Origin: Ophiura sarsii
Lineage: Eukaryota > Echinodermata > Ophiuroidea > Amphilepidida > Ophiuridae
Reading direction: 5' to 3'
NCBI GenBank assembly: GCA_035610835.1
Contig: CM069443.1
Location: 87,170,690-87,234,689, forward strand
DNA length: 64,000 bases
This document shows, one piece after another, positions 23,152 to 33,052 of the stretch. Position numbers and translations under genes: made by a program. The notes under the pieces were generated by a model. It saw only the letters and a list, made by a program, of their open reading frames with translations, was not told the DNA's origin and made no database searches. How positions within the stretch are numbered: position 1 is the stretch's first letter; each line of letters starts with the position of its first letter.

Positions 23152-23169
23152 TGGGGGCTCATCCGGGAA
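23152..23169 (+). promoter_or_regulatory. Primer-binding site, tRNA-Pro type
   Basis: TGGGGGCTCATCCGGGAA begins one base after the 5' LTR. It matches the well-known proline-tRNA primer site of gammaretroviruses except at two positions, so tRNA-Pro is the likely primer. Confidence 0.8.
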
Positions 23170-23395
23170 CTTAAGGGTTCTCAACCGCCATTTTCTTTCG
23201 AAAAAAATACGTACAAACCTTTTAACACTGGCAGGTCAAACTTTTATAAGTATTTAACTTTATATTCATATTATTGTAATACACTTTTATTGTTCACAGA
23301 TGCTATGTTTCGCTGATGCAGAAACGATCACAGATACATCATCTTATCCACAATCCAAAATCAAGTACTGGTTCGTATAGTAGATTAAGATACAT

Positions 23396-26392
23396 ATGCT
23401 CAACCCAATTGTAGTTGTGTTTTTAATTGTTTGTATATCCCCGAAATTTACATTCATAATGTCTGTTTCAAGCGCCATAGAAATTGACCAACTAACCGAA
23501 GTAGGCCAGAAATTAGGTTATACTGGAAATGAGTTGCGCACATTTGTTGATCGCGAGCGTTCAATTCTAAGAAAAGAACGTGATGACCAACGCGAAAACC
23601 GTAGGAGCGAAAGAGAATTTGAAAGTTCCAATAGAGAGGAAAATGAAAAACAAAGGCAATTTGAAATGTTCAAGATTCAGAAAAATGAGGAAAGAATCAA
23701 ACAAGAATTGCAAGCGGAAGAAAAGAAAGTCAAATTGCTACTCCAATTAGAAACTTTGAAAAAAGATACTAGTGAAATTAACGCACAAGTTGCTGCTGAT
23801 AAAGTAAGAGCTAAACCACCCAAACTTCCGGTATTCTGTGATGACAAGGATGAGTTAGATGTTTATCTTGAACGTTTTGAAAGATACGCTACTTCACAAA
23901 AGTGGAAAGTAGAAGATTGGGCAATCAATCTATCATCCTTGCTCACGGGCAAGGCACTTCATGTTTATAGTACAATACCCATTGATGAAGCCCATAATTA
24001 TGATACCCTCAAGTCAGCCATACTTAAAGCTTACAATCTAACTCAAGATGGTTACAAACAGAAATTCAAATCAATCAAACCAGAAGGATCAGAAACTGCT
24101 ATGCAATATCTCACACGGGTTACAGGTTGCCTTCACAAATGGTTTGAAACAGCAAATGTAAAAAAATCATATCAAGGGGTTGTGCAATTTTTAGCGATAG
24201 ATCAGTTTCTCCAAAGTATCCCAAAAGATGTAGCACTTTTTGTCAAAGAAAGAGATCCAAAAACTCCTGATCAGGTCACTACTACTGCAGATAGGTTTAT
24301 TGAGGCACATGGAGGTTGGTCTTATATACCTAGAGGTCAAGTGAGACCACTGTTTCAGGTCAGAGGTAACGGTCAAACTAACGGTGTGACAAAACCCAGT
24401 AGCTATCAATCTAGTAAACCTCTATCTAATGACAAAAGCAATAACAATTCTAAATCAGCTGCTCTAGGAAACTCTGTTAGACCCAAATGTCATTTTTGTA
24501 ACAAACCTGGCCACTATTGGAGAAATTGTAATGCCGCTCCCAAATCCTTTGTCCCGGCTATGTCTATGATATTTGATATGGTACGCGATGAAACCCTTGG
24601 GGTAGACATGGTAGATGAGAACTATACAGATAGTACTCAAAATAGGCAAGTCACTAGAGATGAACTAGATCATGATAATGTGTGCCATGAACCACGACAA
24701 GAAGCATACTGTGAAAGCTGTAAATCGAACAGCGCCGATGAGACCATTGAAGGAAACTTCATGAAAATGAATATCAATGACCATCACATAGATAATGCTT
24801 TACAGAAAGGTCAATTTGAGCTAAAATGTGGCCATATTATACCATTGATGACCCCGGGATTGATGAGCGCTGCATGCACTAACAAATCTATAACCAGCCG
24901 TATGATACTTTCAGATGGATACGTAAATAATACTAAAGTGCAGGTCATGCGTGATTCTGGTTGCAATGGTATTGTAGTTCAAAGTCAGTTGGTCCCAAAA
25001 GAAGCATTGACTGGTCGGTATATCTCATGTACAATGATAGATGGTACCGTACGTAGGTTTCCCGTGGCTATGATAGACGTAAACACACCCTTCTTGATAG
25101 GTAGAGTCTCTGCAGTATGTATGGAAAATCCAGTTTACAAATTAATTGTAGGAAGTGTGTCCGGTGCCACGTTACACCCTGACCCTTCGTGGGCATGTTC
25201 ACCAATTAGTACTGAATTTGAGAAATCAGAAAACATTTCTCCAAACACTGCAAATACGCATGTCATTACGTCAGTCAAGTCGGTTGATACTCAAGTGAAA
25301 GGTCTTGTGGGTACAACCAAAAGTCAATCACAGTCAATCACAAAGCCCACTCTTGAAAAGACGGAGACAGTTTCAAAACAATATACTTGTGACATAGGCG
25401 TGGCTGCTGTTGAAACTAGGAGTCAAGTTTTGGCAAAATCAAAACCATTCGAACCCCTGAAGGTTAGTCATCCAATGCAAGAAATCGTCACTTCTGATAA
25501 AATACGTGATAGACGTAGACTAGAGAAATCGTGTAAGTTAGCACAAGAAGAATTAGCTATGTCAAAGATTAAGTACAAAACCTACCATGACAAAAGGTCA
25601 AAATCAAGGCAATTCAATGTAGGTGATGAGGTTCTTCTCCTCTTGCCCACTGACCATAACAAAGCTCTAATGCACTGGAAGGGACCTTTCCCAATTGTTG
25701 CAAAGAAAAGTGTTATAGATTATACTGTTGATTTTGGCCATGGACAGAAAACCTTCCATATAAACATGCTCAAAAAGTATGTAAGGCGTGGTAGTGAGTC
25801 AAAAGTTGAGCCACCAACACAGGGAGTCACTGTAGGTAATATGACTACTAATACCGCAGTAACAAAGAACAACATAGGTAAAGAAGTGGTCTCTGAGAAT
25901 AAGACGACCCCTGAAACTGTGAAAATTCTTGCCCCTGAATTCATGATGGTCGCATGCACTTCTGTAATCCAGGATGAGCCTGAAACATATGAATTAGAGT
26001 CTGAAAATGATGAGAAAACAAGACCAAATAAAGAACTGATACATCTTCCCACTTTGGCTCCAAAAGAAAGTGTCAAAGATGTTCAATTAGACCATGACCT
26101 TGCTAAAGAGCAAACATCTAGATTGGTAAATAGTTATACCAATATCTTGACCGATTTACCGGGCAAAACTTGTCTCGGTGAACATGATATCAAATTGGCT
26201 GATAACAAACCAGTTAGACAAAGACCTTACCCAGTCCCTTATGCTCTTAGTCTAAACAAAATCCAGGATGAGATTGACTCATTGATTAAGATGGGGGTAG
26301 TAGAACATAGTGATAGTCTATACGCTAATCCTTTAGTCATAGTTAAGAAGCCTGATAGCTCTCATAGATTTCTGTTAGTTTCCTATGGTTAA
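23396..26392 (+). CDS. Gag-protease-(integrase tail)-(reverse transcriptase start) fusion frame, 998 aa
   Basis: ATG at 23396; a second ATG at 23459 is also plausible. Residues about 50-130 form a charged coiled coil. About 135-300 look like a gypsy Gag capsid (PKLPVFCDDKDELDVYLERF). A C-x2-C-x4-H-x4-C zinc knuckle lies at about 364-377. A retropepsin-like site, Asp-Ser-Gly, lies at about 520, followed by the FLIGR strand. Residues about 735-800 match the GPY/F tail of integrases (FNVGDEVLLLLPTD, HWKGPFPIV, HINMLKKYV). Residues about 919-998 match the start of a gypsy reverse transcriptase (LTDLPGKT, EHDIKL, NPLVIVKKPDSSHRF) and then stop at TAA. No integrase HHCC or DDE core, YxDD box or RNase H is present. 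The frame is uninterrupted, so it may still make Gag and protease. Trans-mobilisation by an intact relative is inferred. Confidence 0.85.
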   Translation: MLNPIVVVFLIVCISPKFTFIMSVSSAIEIDQLTEVGQKLGYTGNELRTFVDRERSILRKERDDQRENRRSEREFESSNREENEKQRQFEMFKIQKNEERIKQELQAEEKKVKLLLQLETLKKDTSEINAQVAADKVRAKPPKLPVFCDDKDELDVYLERFERYATSQKWKVEDWAINLSSLLTGKALHVYSTIPIDEAHNYDTLKSAILKAYNLTQDGYKQKFKSIKPEGSETAMQYLTRVTGCLHKWFETANVKKSYQGVVQFLAIDQFLQSIPKDVALFVKERDPKTPDQVTTTADRFIEAHGGWSYIPRGQVRPLFQVRGNGQTNGVTKPSSYQSSKPLSNDKSNNNSKSAALGNSVRPKCHFCNKPGHYWRNCNAAPKSFVPAMSMIFDMVRDETLGVDMVDENYTDSTQNRQVTRDELDHDNVCHEPRQEAYCESCKSNSADETIEGNFMKMNINDHHIDNALQKGQFELKCGHIIPLMTPGLMSAACTNKSITSRMILSDGYVNNTKVQVMRDSGCNGIVVQSQLVPKEALTGRYISCTMIDGTVRRFPVAMIDVNTPFLIGRVSAVCMENPVYKLIVGSVSGATLHPDPSWACSPISTEFEKSENISPNTANTHVITSVKSVDTQVKGLVGTTKSQSQSITKPTLEKTETVSKQYTCDIGVAAVETRSQVLAKSKPFEPLKVSHPMQEIVTSDKIRDRRRLEKSCKLAQEELAMSKIKYKTYHDKRSKSRQFNVGDEVLLLLPTDHNKALMHWKGPFPIVAKKSVIDYTVDFGHGQKTFHINMLKKYVRRGSESKVEPPTQGVTVGNMTTNTAVTKNNIGKEVVSENKTTPETVKILAPEFMMVACTSVIQDEPETYELESENDEKTRPNKELIHLPTLAPKESVKDVQLDHDLAKEQTSRLVNSYTNILTDLPGKTCLGEHDIKLADNKPVRQRPYPVPYALSLNKIQDEIDSLIKMGVVEHSDSLYANPLVIVKKPDSSHRFLLVSYG

Positions 26393-26445
26393 GAAGTAAT
26401 AAGTTGTATTCTTTAACCGCTTAAGATAAATGTATATAATATTTA

Positions 26446-26463
26446 TCCTAATGTGGGGGTCAT
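26446..26463 (+). promoter_or_regulatory. Candidate polypurine tract
   Basis: AATGTGGGGGTCAT ends directly at the 3' LTR (26464). The purine run is short and interrupted, so the assignment rests mostly on position. Confidence 0.45.
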
Positions 26464-28428
26464 TGTCACGTGTAAAATCGATTAGAGAATAATCTTTTAC
26501 TTTTTAATATCGCACTTACATTTACGGTACTTTAATCGCACTATTTTATCTTGTTGTCGTAGTTAGGTCTTTACCGCGTATTAATATCACAGCTTTAAGA
26601 CTGGCGCGATTTTTAAATGTAATCATACCATCCTTTGCTACGACGAAAAGCAGACGTATCAAAATTCAGTAACACATCCTTTGTCCATGATCGGCATAAT
26701 TCCAAAAAAAGTTGAGCATTTTGTATCGAGTTAATCAAGTGTAGCATCTCGACAGGTAGAGATAATTACTATATTTGTGCAGTTACTTAAATTGCCAGGT
26801 CAACAGGAAGCCGAGGATAGAGTGGAGTAGATGTAAGATGTGATCGTTTCTTCGTCGCCTTTTTCCATAATTGTATACGCCAAGAAATTGGTGAGTAGAG
26901 TATATAAATAACCGTTGTAATTATATGATCAATTATTTGTATAGATGTACTTTTGTAATATTGCAAATTGAAAATCCAAAGACAGGATACAATGCATTTA
27001 GCAATTTTAAAGAGATGGTTTCAACGTGATCACAACATCGTATTCATCAAATGTTCACTTCCGGAATGTATCAAATCGGATTGAAAGTCCAGTATATGAA
27101 AGATGGTTTCAACGTGATCACAACATCACAATTATATCGTTATCAACAAATGTTCACTTCCGAAATGTATCAAATCGGATTGAAAGTCCAGTATGTATTG
27201 TGCGCCGCATAAAATCATTAGATTTAGAACTTTGTGTTATTATAGTTATTTTATCCGATGTTGATAAGACATGCTTAACTACACATGAGGGGATACAGGT
27301 GTGATAAATGTATATTGTGTATTTCCGTGTTCGTCCATGTGTAATAAGTCTATGGGATTTTATTCGATATATTTGTCAATATTTTTATTTAATAGGCTTT
27401 CAACTTGGGTCGGAATACATAACAATCAGGACAACGGCATTTACTCAAGTCTCCATTCATCATAGGAACAGAAACACGACATATTTTGTACAACGGGATT
27501 TCAACTATAAAAGAAGAACCCAAATCATCAAAAGTCGAGAAAAAACGAACAATCGGTATCGCTATATAGAACTCTACTACATCTTCAGTAACACATGATA
27601 TTCGCGATTCTCGACGGTATGCGTGTATGTCTCTATATTATTATTAATGTTAATGTTGTCGTATTGTATTATAATAAGATCCAATCTGATCGTTGATCAC
27701 TAGTTAATATTCTTATGTGAATCAAATCAATTTAGTGTATACAGTCATTGATTGTATTATTTAATAGTTTTGTTTGGACGTACTTTTAATTAAACTAATT
27801 ATATCCTTGTGTTGTTCAATTATTTGGTTTTTGCTTCAAGAAGGAAGAAAAGTAAACTTCCTCATCTGAGATATTTGCATTTCATATTTTCAGAATTTTA
27901 ATTATAATTATCTTTTGTTCATTTAATTTACAAATGGTAACCATGGTAACGACATGATTTGTATGTGTAATTCTTCTAAATTATTGAAGAGTAATGTGAA
28001 GGTCGTAGTGTAGCCATTGATATACATTTGCAACTACTTTATGTATTTGAAATTTTCATGCTACGCTTTATAAGCTAACCCACTACTATAGCATATAGCT
28101 ATATTCTTGAATTTAGCATTCATTCGTCTGGTCAAATATAAACACTAGTTTCAGCATATCAATACTAGTCTTCCATCACCTGCTGAACCTAGGTTTGACT
28201 TTCCGTTTACATGTTATAAAATGAGTGTCAATCATGTACAGGGTATGAATGTTAATGTTGACCATTGTTCTTAAAATTTAAATGTTGTATGTATTTGAAG
28301 TTATAAATAAACTTAAATTTGTGGTATATATAATAATTTTATCTTGATGTGTGATCCCTAGTGTTATACAGGTTTCAGTATTTAAGGGTTGAGTGAACCA
28401 AAACAACTTTTATCATATGAAGTTGACA
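26464..28428 (+). repeat. 3' LTR (1965 bp)
   Basis: Same sequence as the 5' LTR at an offset of 5278, with one visible difference at 27571. Followed by the target duplication GTGAC. Confidence 0.95.
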
Positions 28429-29020
28429 GTGACAATGGTATCATTTCTGTCAAGTAAAGTTCGGATGACACCCAGTTTTTGGTGCAAAGGATGGTGAGAA
28501 GAGAATTGTAAATACTGATCTGTGTGGGTCTTTTTGCGGTAGATGCAGAGCTTGACTGTCCCGTCGGGTTTCCTTATGATCAATGTGTCAAGAAATGGGA
28601 TCTTCCCATCCTGTTCCTGCTCGTAGGTGAATTTGATGCTGTTGGATGGGTCCGTCTGGTTAAGGTGATCGGTGAGATTGTCGACTTCGCCCTTGTGTAT
28701 AATTTCCAGCACATCGTCCACGTATCTACGCCACAGTCTAGTGCGGCAAGTGATGGGAGCTGTAGATATAGCCTTCTGCTCAAGCCATTCCATAAATATG
28801 TTACAGCAAAGTGGGCTAAGAGGGCTACCCATCGCCATACCAAATCGTTGTCTGTAAATCTCGTTGTTGTAACTGAAGTACGCGACTTTGGAGAGGCTAA
28901 ATTCCGTGAGTTGGATGATGTCATCAATCGATAGGTTTGTTCTGTTGACGAGGTCAGTGTCCTGTAGAAGACGGTCTCTTATTATTTGGAGAGTCATGTC
29001 TATGGGAGTGTTTGTAAGGG
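28429..29020 (-). pseudogene. Penelope reverse transcriptase fragment
   Basis: On the minus strand the frame opens at about 29020 (TLTNTPID) and continues through RDRLLQDTDL, the palm motif GMAMGSPLSPLCCNIFMEWLE (about 28839-28777) and the catalytic RRYVDDVLEII (about 28733-28701). The thumb (IPFLDTLI, YRKKTHTDQYL) follows until the LTR insertion. YVDD rather than YADD and the GSPLSP block are typical of Penelope-like transcriptases. The N-terminal fingers are missing, and the inverted terminal repeat abuts the truncation. The downstream continuation lies on the far side of the LTR element at 21185. Confidence 0.92.
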
Positions 29021-29080
29021 TTCCAGTAGCTATAAAAGCCCAGTGAGCAGGATTCAGAACCCCAGTGAGCAGGATTCAGA

Positions 29081-29129
29081 GTTGCCAGTCTGATGAAGCT
29101 ACCAGCGTGGTAGTGAAACGTCATTAAAC
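29081..29129 (+). ncRNA. Hammerhead ribozyme, Penelope right terminal repeat
   Basis: CTGATGA (29090-29096), stem II CTACCA/TGGTAG, GAAAC (29115-29119) and GTC at 29120-29122. Identical core to the copy at 20398-20446 but on the opposite strand, because the terminal repeats are inverted. Confidence 0.8.
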
Positions 29130-29184
29130 AGTGAGTAACATCTTTCACTTTCCATGGATTTGTACACAAAGAAATCTCAATATT

Positions 29185-29348
29185 ATGAAACAAAAGCGTT
29201 TTGCAGTCAGCGAGATGAAACAAAACGTTATGCCGTCTGCGAGAAAAGGCTGGTTGTTACATACATTCTAGTTTGATGAAAAATTTGTTTGCTTTTGGTT
29301 GGTCTGAATTAGGTAAGTAATCTAATGTTTAGTCACTCACTAGGGCAG
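29185..29348 (+). repeat. Satellite monomer 3, right part
   Basis: Resumes with the duplicated ATGAAACAAAAGC and continues GTTTTGCAGTCAGCGAGATG to the next monomer. Confidence 0.9.
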
Positions 29349-30439
29349 TTTACATTTTGACAACGACAATAAATCCAGCTAAGATAAAATATTTGTTTGA
29401 CTTGGCGCAGGAGAGAGGCCTGCTCATTGCAACGTATGCAAAACAGGCATACACCGCTATGCAATGTCTACTGAAGATAGCATCCCTCTGCACAATCTCT
29501 TTGTATGCTGTCTACTGAAGATAGCATTAATGTGCACAATGTCTTTTCTGAAGAAGGCATCGCTGCATGGGTCAAATATTGCTTAGGCACGCAGCGATCC
29601 CTTCCTCATCAAATAAGACAGTGTTCTGAAGATAGCATTGTTAAATCAACTCCGTCTATACTATACCCATGGGTTCACCCACCAACACCATACGCGGGTC
29701 AGCGTACAGGTGTATGTTAGTCGATGAATTTTTCGGATTGAGGCTTAAAATTGAGACTATTTTGATCAGGCTTTCCCCTGAGGTCTTCAGATTACACGTC
29801 CGAGTTTGTAATCTCACATAGAAATCATCACTGAATATTCTTGGGCTGAGTTATGATCAAACAAAAATGAGGCGGCGAAAAGTCGGCCCAGTTAGCACAA
29901 TCTTCGCCTGCTACAAAAGGGATAGGAATGATAAGCCTACTATATTTTCTGAATCCTTGTTTGAAAACTGACCAAATGTAAACATGCAACAACGGTTGTG
30001 CTTGTTTGCGTCACAAGGAGACCTTGCGTGCATGGTCAGGCGTACTGCGTTTGAAATTTTGCAGCTGATCAACGCAAAAAAGCAAATGCGCAGTACGCAG
30101 CATCACCAGGATACAAGAAAAACATGAAACAAAAGCGTTTTGCAGTCAGCGAGATGAAACAAAACGTTATGCCGTCTGCAAGAAAAGGCTGGTTGTTACA
30201 TACATTCTAGTTTGATGACAAGTTTGTTTGCTTTTGGTTGGTCTGAATTAGGTAAGAGAGCACATCAAAACTCGACCGCGCGGCAACCGCCGGTTCCGCC
30301 CGGTGGACCGCATATCATTGTTTAGAACAATAGAAACCGGCTGCAACCGCAGGGAACCCCACGGAACCGGCGGTTGCCGGGCGGTCGAGTTTTGATGTGC
30401 TCCGTAAGTAACCTAATGTTTAGTCACTCACTAGAGCAG
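29349..30439 (+). repeat. Satellite monomer 4 (contains MITE)
   Basis: 1091 bp. Removing the 147-bp MITE at 30257-30403 and its 5-bp duplication leaves about 939 bp. A deletion of about 20 bp removes one sub-repeat near 29492. Confidence 0.9.
30257..30403. mobile_element. 147-bp GC-rich palindromic MITE
   Basis: Terminal inverted repeats of about 42 bp begin AGAGCACATCAAAACTCGAC and include GGCAACCGCCGGTTCCG. The flanking 5-bp duplication is GTAAG (30252-30256, 30404-30408). The other satellite monomers have the empty site GGTAAGTAACC, which confirms the boundaries. It is non-coding; the superfamily is not assigned. Confidence 0.92.
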
Positions 30440-31322
30440 TTTACATTTTGACAACGACAATAAATCCAGCTAAGATAAAATATGTGTTTGACTTGGCGCA
30501 GGAGAGAGGCCTGCTCATTGCAACGTATGCAGAACAGGCATACACCGCTATGCAATGTCTACTGAAGATAGCATCCCTCTGCACAATGACCTTCTGAAGA
30601 TAGCATCTCTTTGTATGCTGTCTACTGAAGATAGCATTAATGTGCACAATGTCTTTTCTGAAGAAGGCATCGCTGCATGGGTCAAATATTGCTTAGGCAC
30701 GCAGCGATCCCTTCCTCATCATATAAGACAGTGTTCTGAAGATAGTATTGTTAAATCAACTCCGTCTACACTATACCCATGGGTTCACCCCACCAAAACC
30801 TTACGCGGGTCAGCATACAGGTGTATGTTAGTCGATGAATTATTCGGATTGCGGCTTAAAATTGGGACTATTTTGCTTAGGTTTTTCCCTGAGGTCCTCA
30901 GATTACACGTCCGAGTTTGTAATCTCACATAGAAATCATCACTGAATATTCTTGGGCTGAGTTATGATCAAACAAAAATGAGGCGGCGAAAAGTCGGGCC
31001 AGTTAGCACAATCTTCGCCTGCTACAAAAAGGATAGGTATTATAAGCCTACTATTATTTTCTAAATCCTTGTTTGAAAACTGACCAAATGTAAACATGCA
31101 ACAACAGTTGTGTTTGTTTGCATCACAAGGAGACCTTGCGTGCATGGTCAGGCGTAATGCGTTTGAAATATTTGCTGCTGATCAACGCATTAAAGCAAAA
31201 TGCGCAGTACGCAGCATCACCAGGATACAAGAAAAACATGAAACAAAAGCGTTTTGCAGTCAGCGAGATGAAACCGAAACGTTATGTCGTCTGCGAGAAA
31301 AGGCTGGATGTTATACATTCTA
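30440..31322 (+). repeat. Satellite monomer 5, left part
   Basis: Runs to CATTCTA at 31322, where the A-U4-A cassette begins. Continues at 41615 with TAGTTTGATG. Confidence 0.9.
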
Positions 31323-31598
31323 CAATCAAGGAAAATAATAGTTGGCACACTTGATACAATTTAATACAGCTATCACTGTGCTCACAATAGAGAGCCGACT
31401 TGGTATATAGCACTCTTGAACAGCACGCAGAGGTCTCCCCATTCCCTCATCCTTCCCCACCCCCCCATCAATCAATGTTGAGAGAGCTGCCAAAGCTTCT
31501 GATGACATGTGGCTCGGATCAACATTGCCTCGGGGGAGAGGGGCACCTTTTTTTCCCTTAATTGGGACAAAGTGTGCCAACCTTTTTTTCCTTGATTG
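31323..31598. repeat. Element A, left copy (276 bp, inverted ends)
   Basis: Begins CAATCAAGGAAAA...GTTGGCACACTT and ends AAGTGTGCCAACC...CCTTGATTG, terminal inverted repeats of about 30 bp. By eye it is identical to the copy at 41339-41614 and lies in the same orientation. Its outer flank is TA; its inner flank is not. The last two bases overlap the first unit U. It has the look of a Tc1/mariner-type MITE. Confidence 0.85.
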
Positions 31599-32419
31599 TC
31601 TGAGCGAAATGCTAAATTCACCATCTGAAATCAGTCTTTTGGCTATATCTTTCAAACGAAATGTCGGATTGTGATCAGATTTCGCCCAATTATTCACAGG
31701 AATATTGTTAATATTTGCTGAAATTGACACATATGCATCAAGTCATTTAGGGATTGGTCACTCAATACTAACGTAGCATATACGTAAAAACATGTTATTT
31801 CAGAGTTGACAAAATGTATACAAAATTGAGCCTAATAAAGTGCCTAAATATATGTGTCTGATTCAGTCTTTTTGTACTTATAAAGGTATCACAAAAGTGT
31901 TGCATGTTTTGTTTTGACAATAAACCAACGTTGTCAAGCCATGCGTACACCGTAATAATACGTCTATATATTTTTAAAAAACGAGTAAATCAGCAATGAT
32001 TGTTGAATAACATGATTAATATACTTTCCACGCGGCAGGCAGCTGCAGACGACATTACAAAATGTCACCAATTGTTTCAAAAATGTCAAGATTATTGAAT
32101 TTCATCACCATATTTGGAATCACCTTGACAAATTCATTAAAATAAGTACAAACATTCCTAGTATTGGTTCAGTAACCCTTGTGATAGACTTTGAAAGTTG
32201 GGAAAGGTTTCTGAAAAATCTATTTTGTGTATACAAATAATAGCCGCGTGGAAAGTGTTAAATACAGCAAAACATTAACAAAATCAAGAACGTTATTATC
32301 ATTCAACAAATATGTAGATGACATAATGATAGTGGCGATCAAAAACAATAATGGATATTATGATCGTTAGACATATTAAGAAAATGAAATAAATGAAGAT
32401 CGTTTATCAAACAGAAGTT

Positions 32420-32488
32420 TGGACATGGAATCGAACCCAGGACAAATGCGTGCAATTCTCACGGCAGAACCATTACACCAAACGGTTT
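32420..32488 (-). other. tRNA-like sequence in U, minus strand (four copies)
   Basis: On the minus strand, A-box-like TTTGGTGTAATGGTT and B-box-like GGGTTCGATTCC lie 36 bases apart, with a possible CGTG/CACG anticodon stem. The loop lacks the expected U33 and the acceptor stem is poor, so it is a tRNA-derived sequence rather than a clear gene. Copies at 34856-34924, 37292-37360 and 39728-39796. Confidence 0.6.
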
Positions 32489-32561
32489 GTATGCATGCTG
32501 TAACTGACTTTTACTTGATCAATGCACGTGTATGGTCATTGCGTAATGGTGATTCATTGCC

Positions 32562-32921
32562 AACGGTTCACCATGAAAAATGATCAAATGTGTCATTATT
32601 ACGACATGTCGAACTGTTTTTTCCATGGATAGTTGATTAGTGGACCAAAACCCGTCTTATAGACCGTTTTAAAGAAAATAGGAATCACTGCATACCTACT
32701 TCCGAACGGTTCACCACCGATGAAATAAATTAGATCTATAGTGTCATATATTTATTATTTTAACACGGTGAACCGTTGAAACATACCTATGATGCGACTC
32801 ATTTCTTCCCATAAATAGCCTTTAAGTTTAAAATAAGTTCAATATACACTAATCCATTGAAAAAACAATTCTGCATTTCATAATAATGACCAAATCAGAT
32901 GATTTGTGACGGTGATCCGTT
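32562..32921. promoter_or_regulatory. Four symmetric 11-bp sites in the centre of U
   Basis: AACGGTTCACC occurs at 32562-32572 and 32705-32715. Its complement GGTGAACCGTT occurs at 32767-32777 and a variant GGTGATCCGTT at 32911-32921. Spacings are 143, 62 and 144, so the set is almost perfectly symmetric about 32741. The intervening DNA is an imperfect palindrome. Repeated in all four units. Function unknown; protein-binding sites are inferred. Confidence 0.6.
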
Positions 32922-32982
32922 GAGAATGAAGCACCATTTTACTTTTATAAGTAGTATATCATTGACACGCAATAACAGATCA

Positions 32983-33052
32983 ACCCCGTCTAGTGTAACG
33001 GTTAGCTATTTGGCTTTGAGTTCTGTGGCCCGGGTTCGAATCTCGGGAAGGT
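32983..33052 (+). other. tRNA-like sequence in U, plus strand (four copies)
   Basis: CCCCGTCTAGTGTAACGGTT carries an A-box, and CCCGGGTTCGAATCTCGGG forms a six-pair T-arm with one G-U pair and an intact B-box. The anticodon arm is not convincing. It points away from the minus-strand tRNA-like sequence at 32420-32488. Copies at 35419-35488, 37855-37924 and 40291-40360. Confidence 0.65.

Larger units (their letters stand above)
21186..28428 (+). mobile_element. LTR retrotransposon, Gmr1-like order, non-autonomous, young
   Basis: The 7243-bp element has two 1965-bp LTRs (TG...CA ends) and a 3313-bp interior. It is flanked by the 5-bp duplication GTGAC (21181-21185, 28429-28433). The LTRs look identical except for one base (T at 22293, A at 27571), so the insertion is recent. 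A primer-binding site, a single 998-codon frame and a weak polypurine tract follow the standard layout. Within the frame, integrase-tail sequence precedes reverse-transcriptase sequence. That is the order of Gmr1-type Ty3/gypsy elements, not of ordinary gypsy elements. The integrase core, most of the transcriptase and RNase H are missing. Confidence 0.93.
20309..29184 (-). mobile_element. Penelope-like retroelement, interrupted by an LTR element
   Basis: A Penelope-like element lies in reverse orientation: reverse transcriptase at the right (about 29020-28429) and GIY-YIG endonuclease at the left (about 21160-20518). It is flanked by ATGAAACAAAAGC on both sides (20296-20308, 29185-29197), a 13-bp target duplication within the satellite. 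Its ends carry a repeat of about 150-170 bp in inverted orientation (about 20340-20480 and 29017-29184), each with a hammerhead ribozyme. The right copy has a 22-bp direct duplication (CCCAGTGAGCAGGATTCAGA). The N-terminal part of the transcriptase is absent, and a frame change near 21160 separates the two domains. The copy was therefore already defective apart from the 7.2-kb LTR insertion at 21186-28428. Confidence 0.9.

Noticed and set aside
18826..31145. Conserved 68-130-codon frames in the satellite monomers as a gene family
   Set aside because: Open frames exist on both strands of the same segment, differences between copies include indels that shift the frame, and the segment is built of short CTGAAGATAGCAT sub-repeats.
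32983..33052. Functional tRNA gene
   Set aside because: The T-arm and promoter boxes are good, but the anticodon and acceptor stems are not. A covariance-model scan would settle it.
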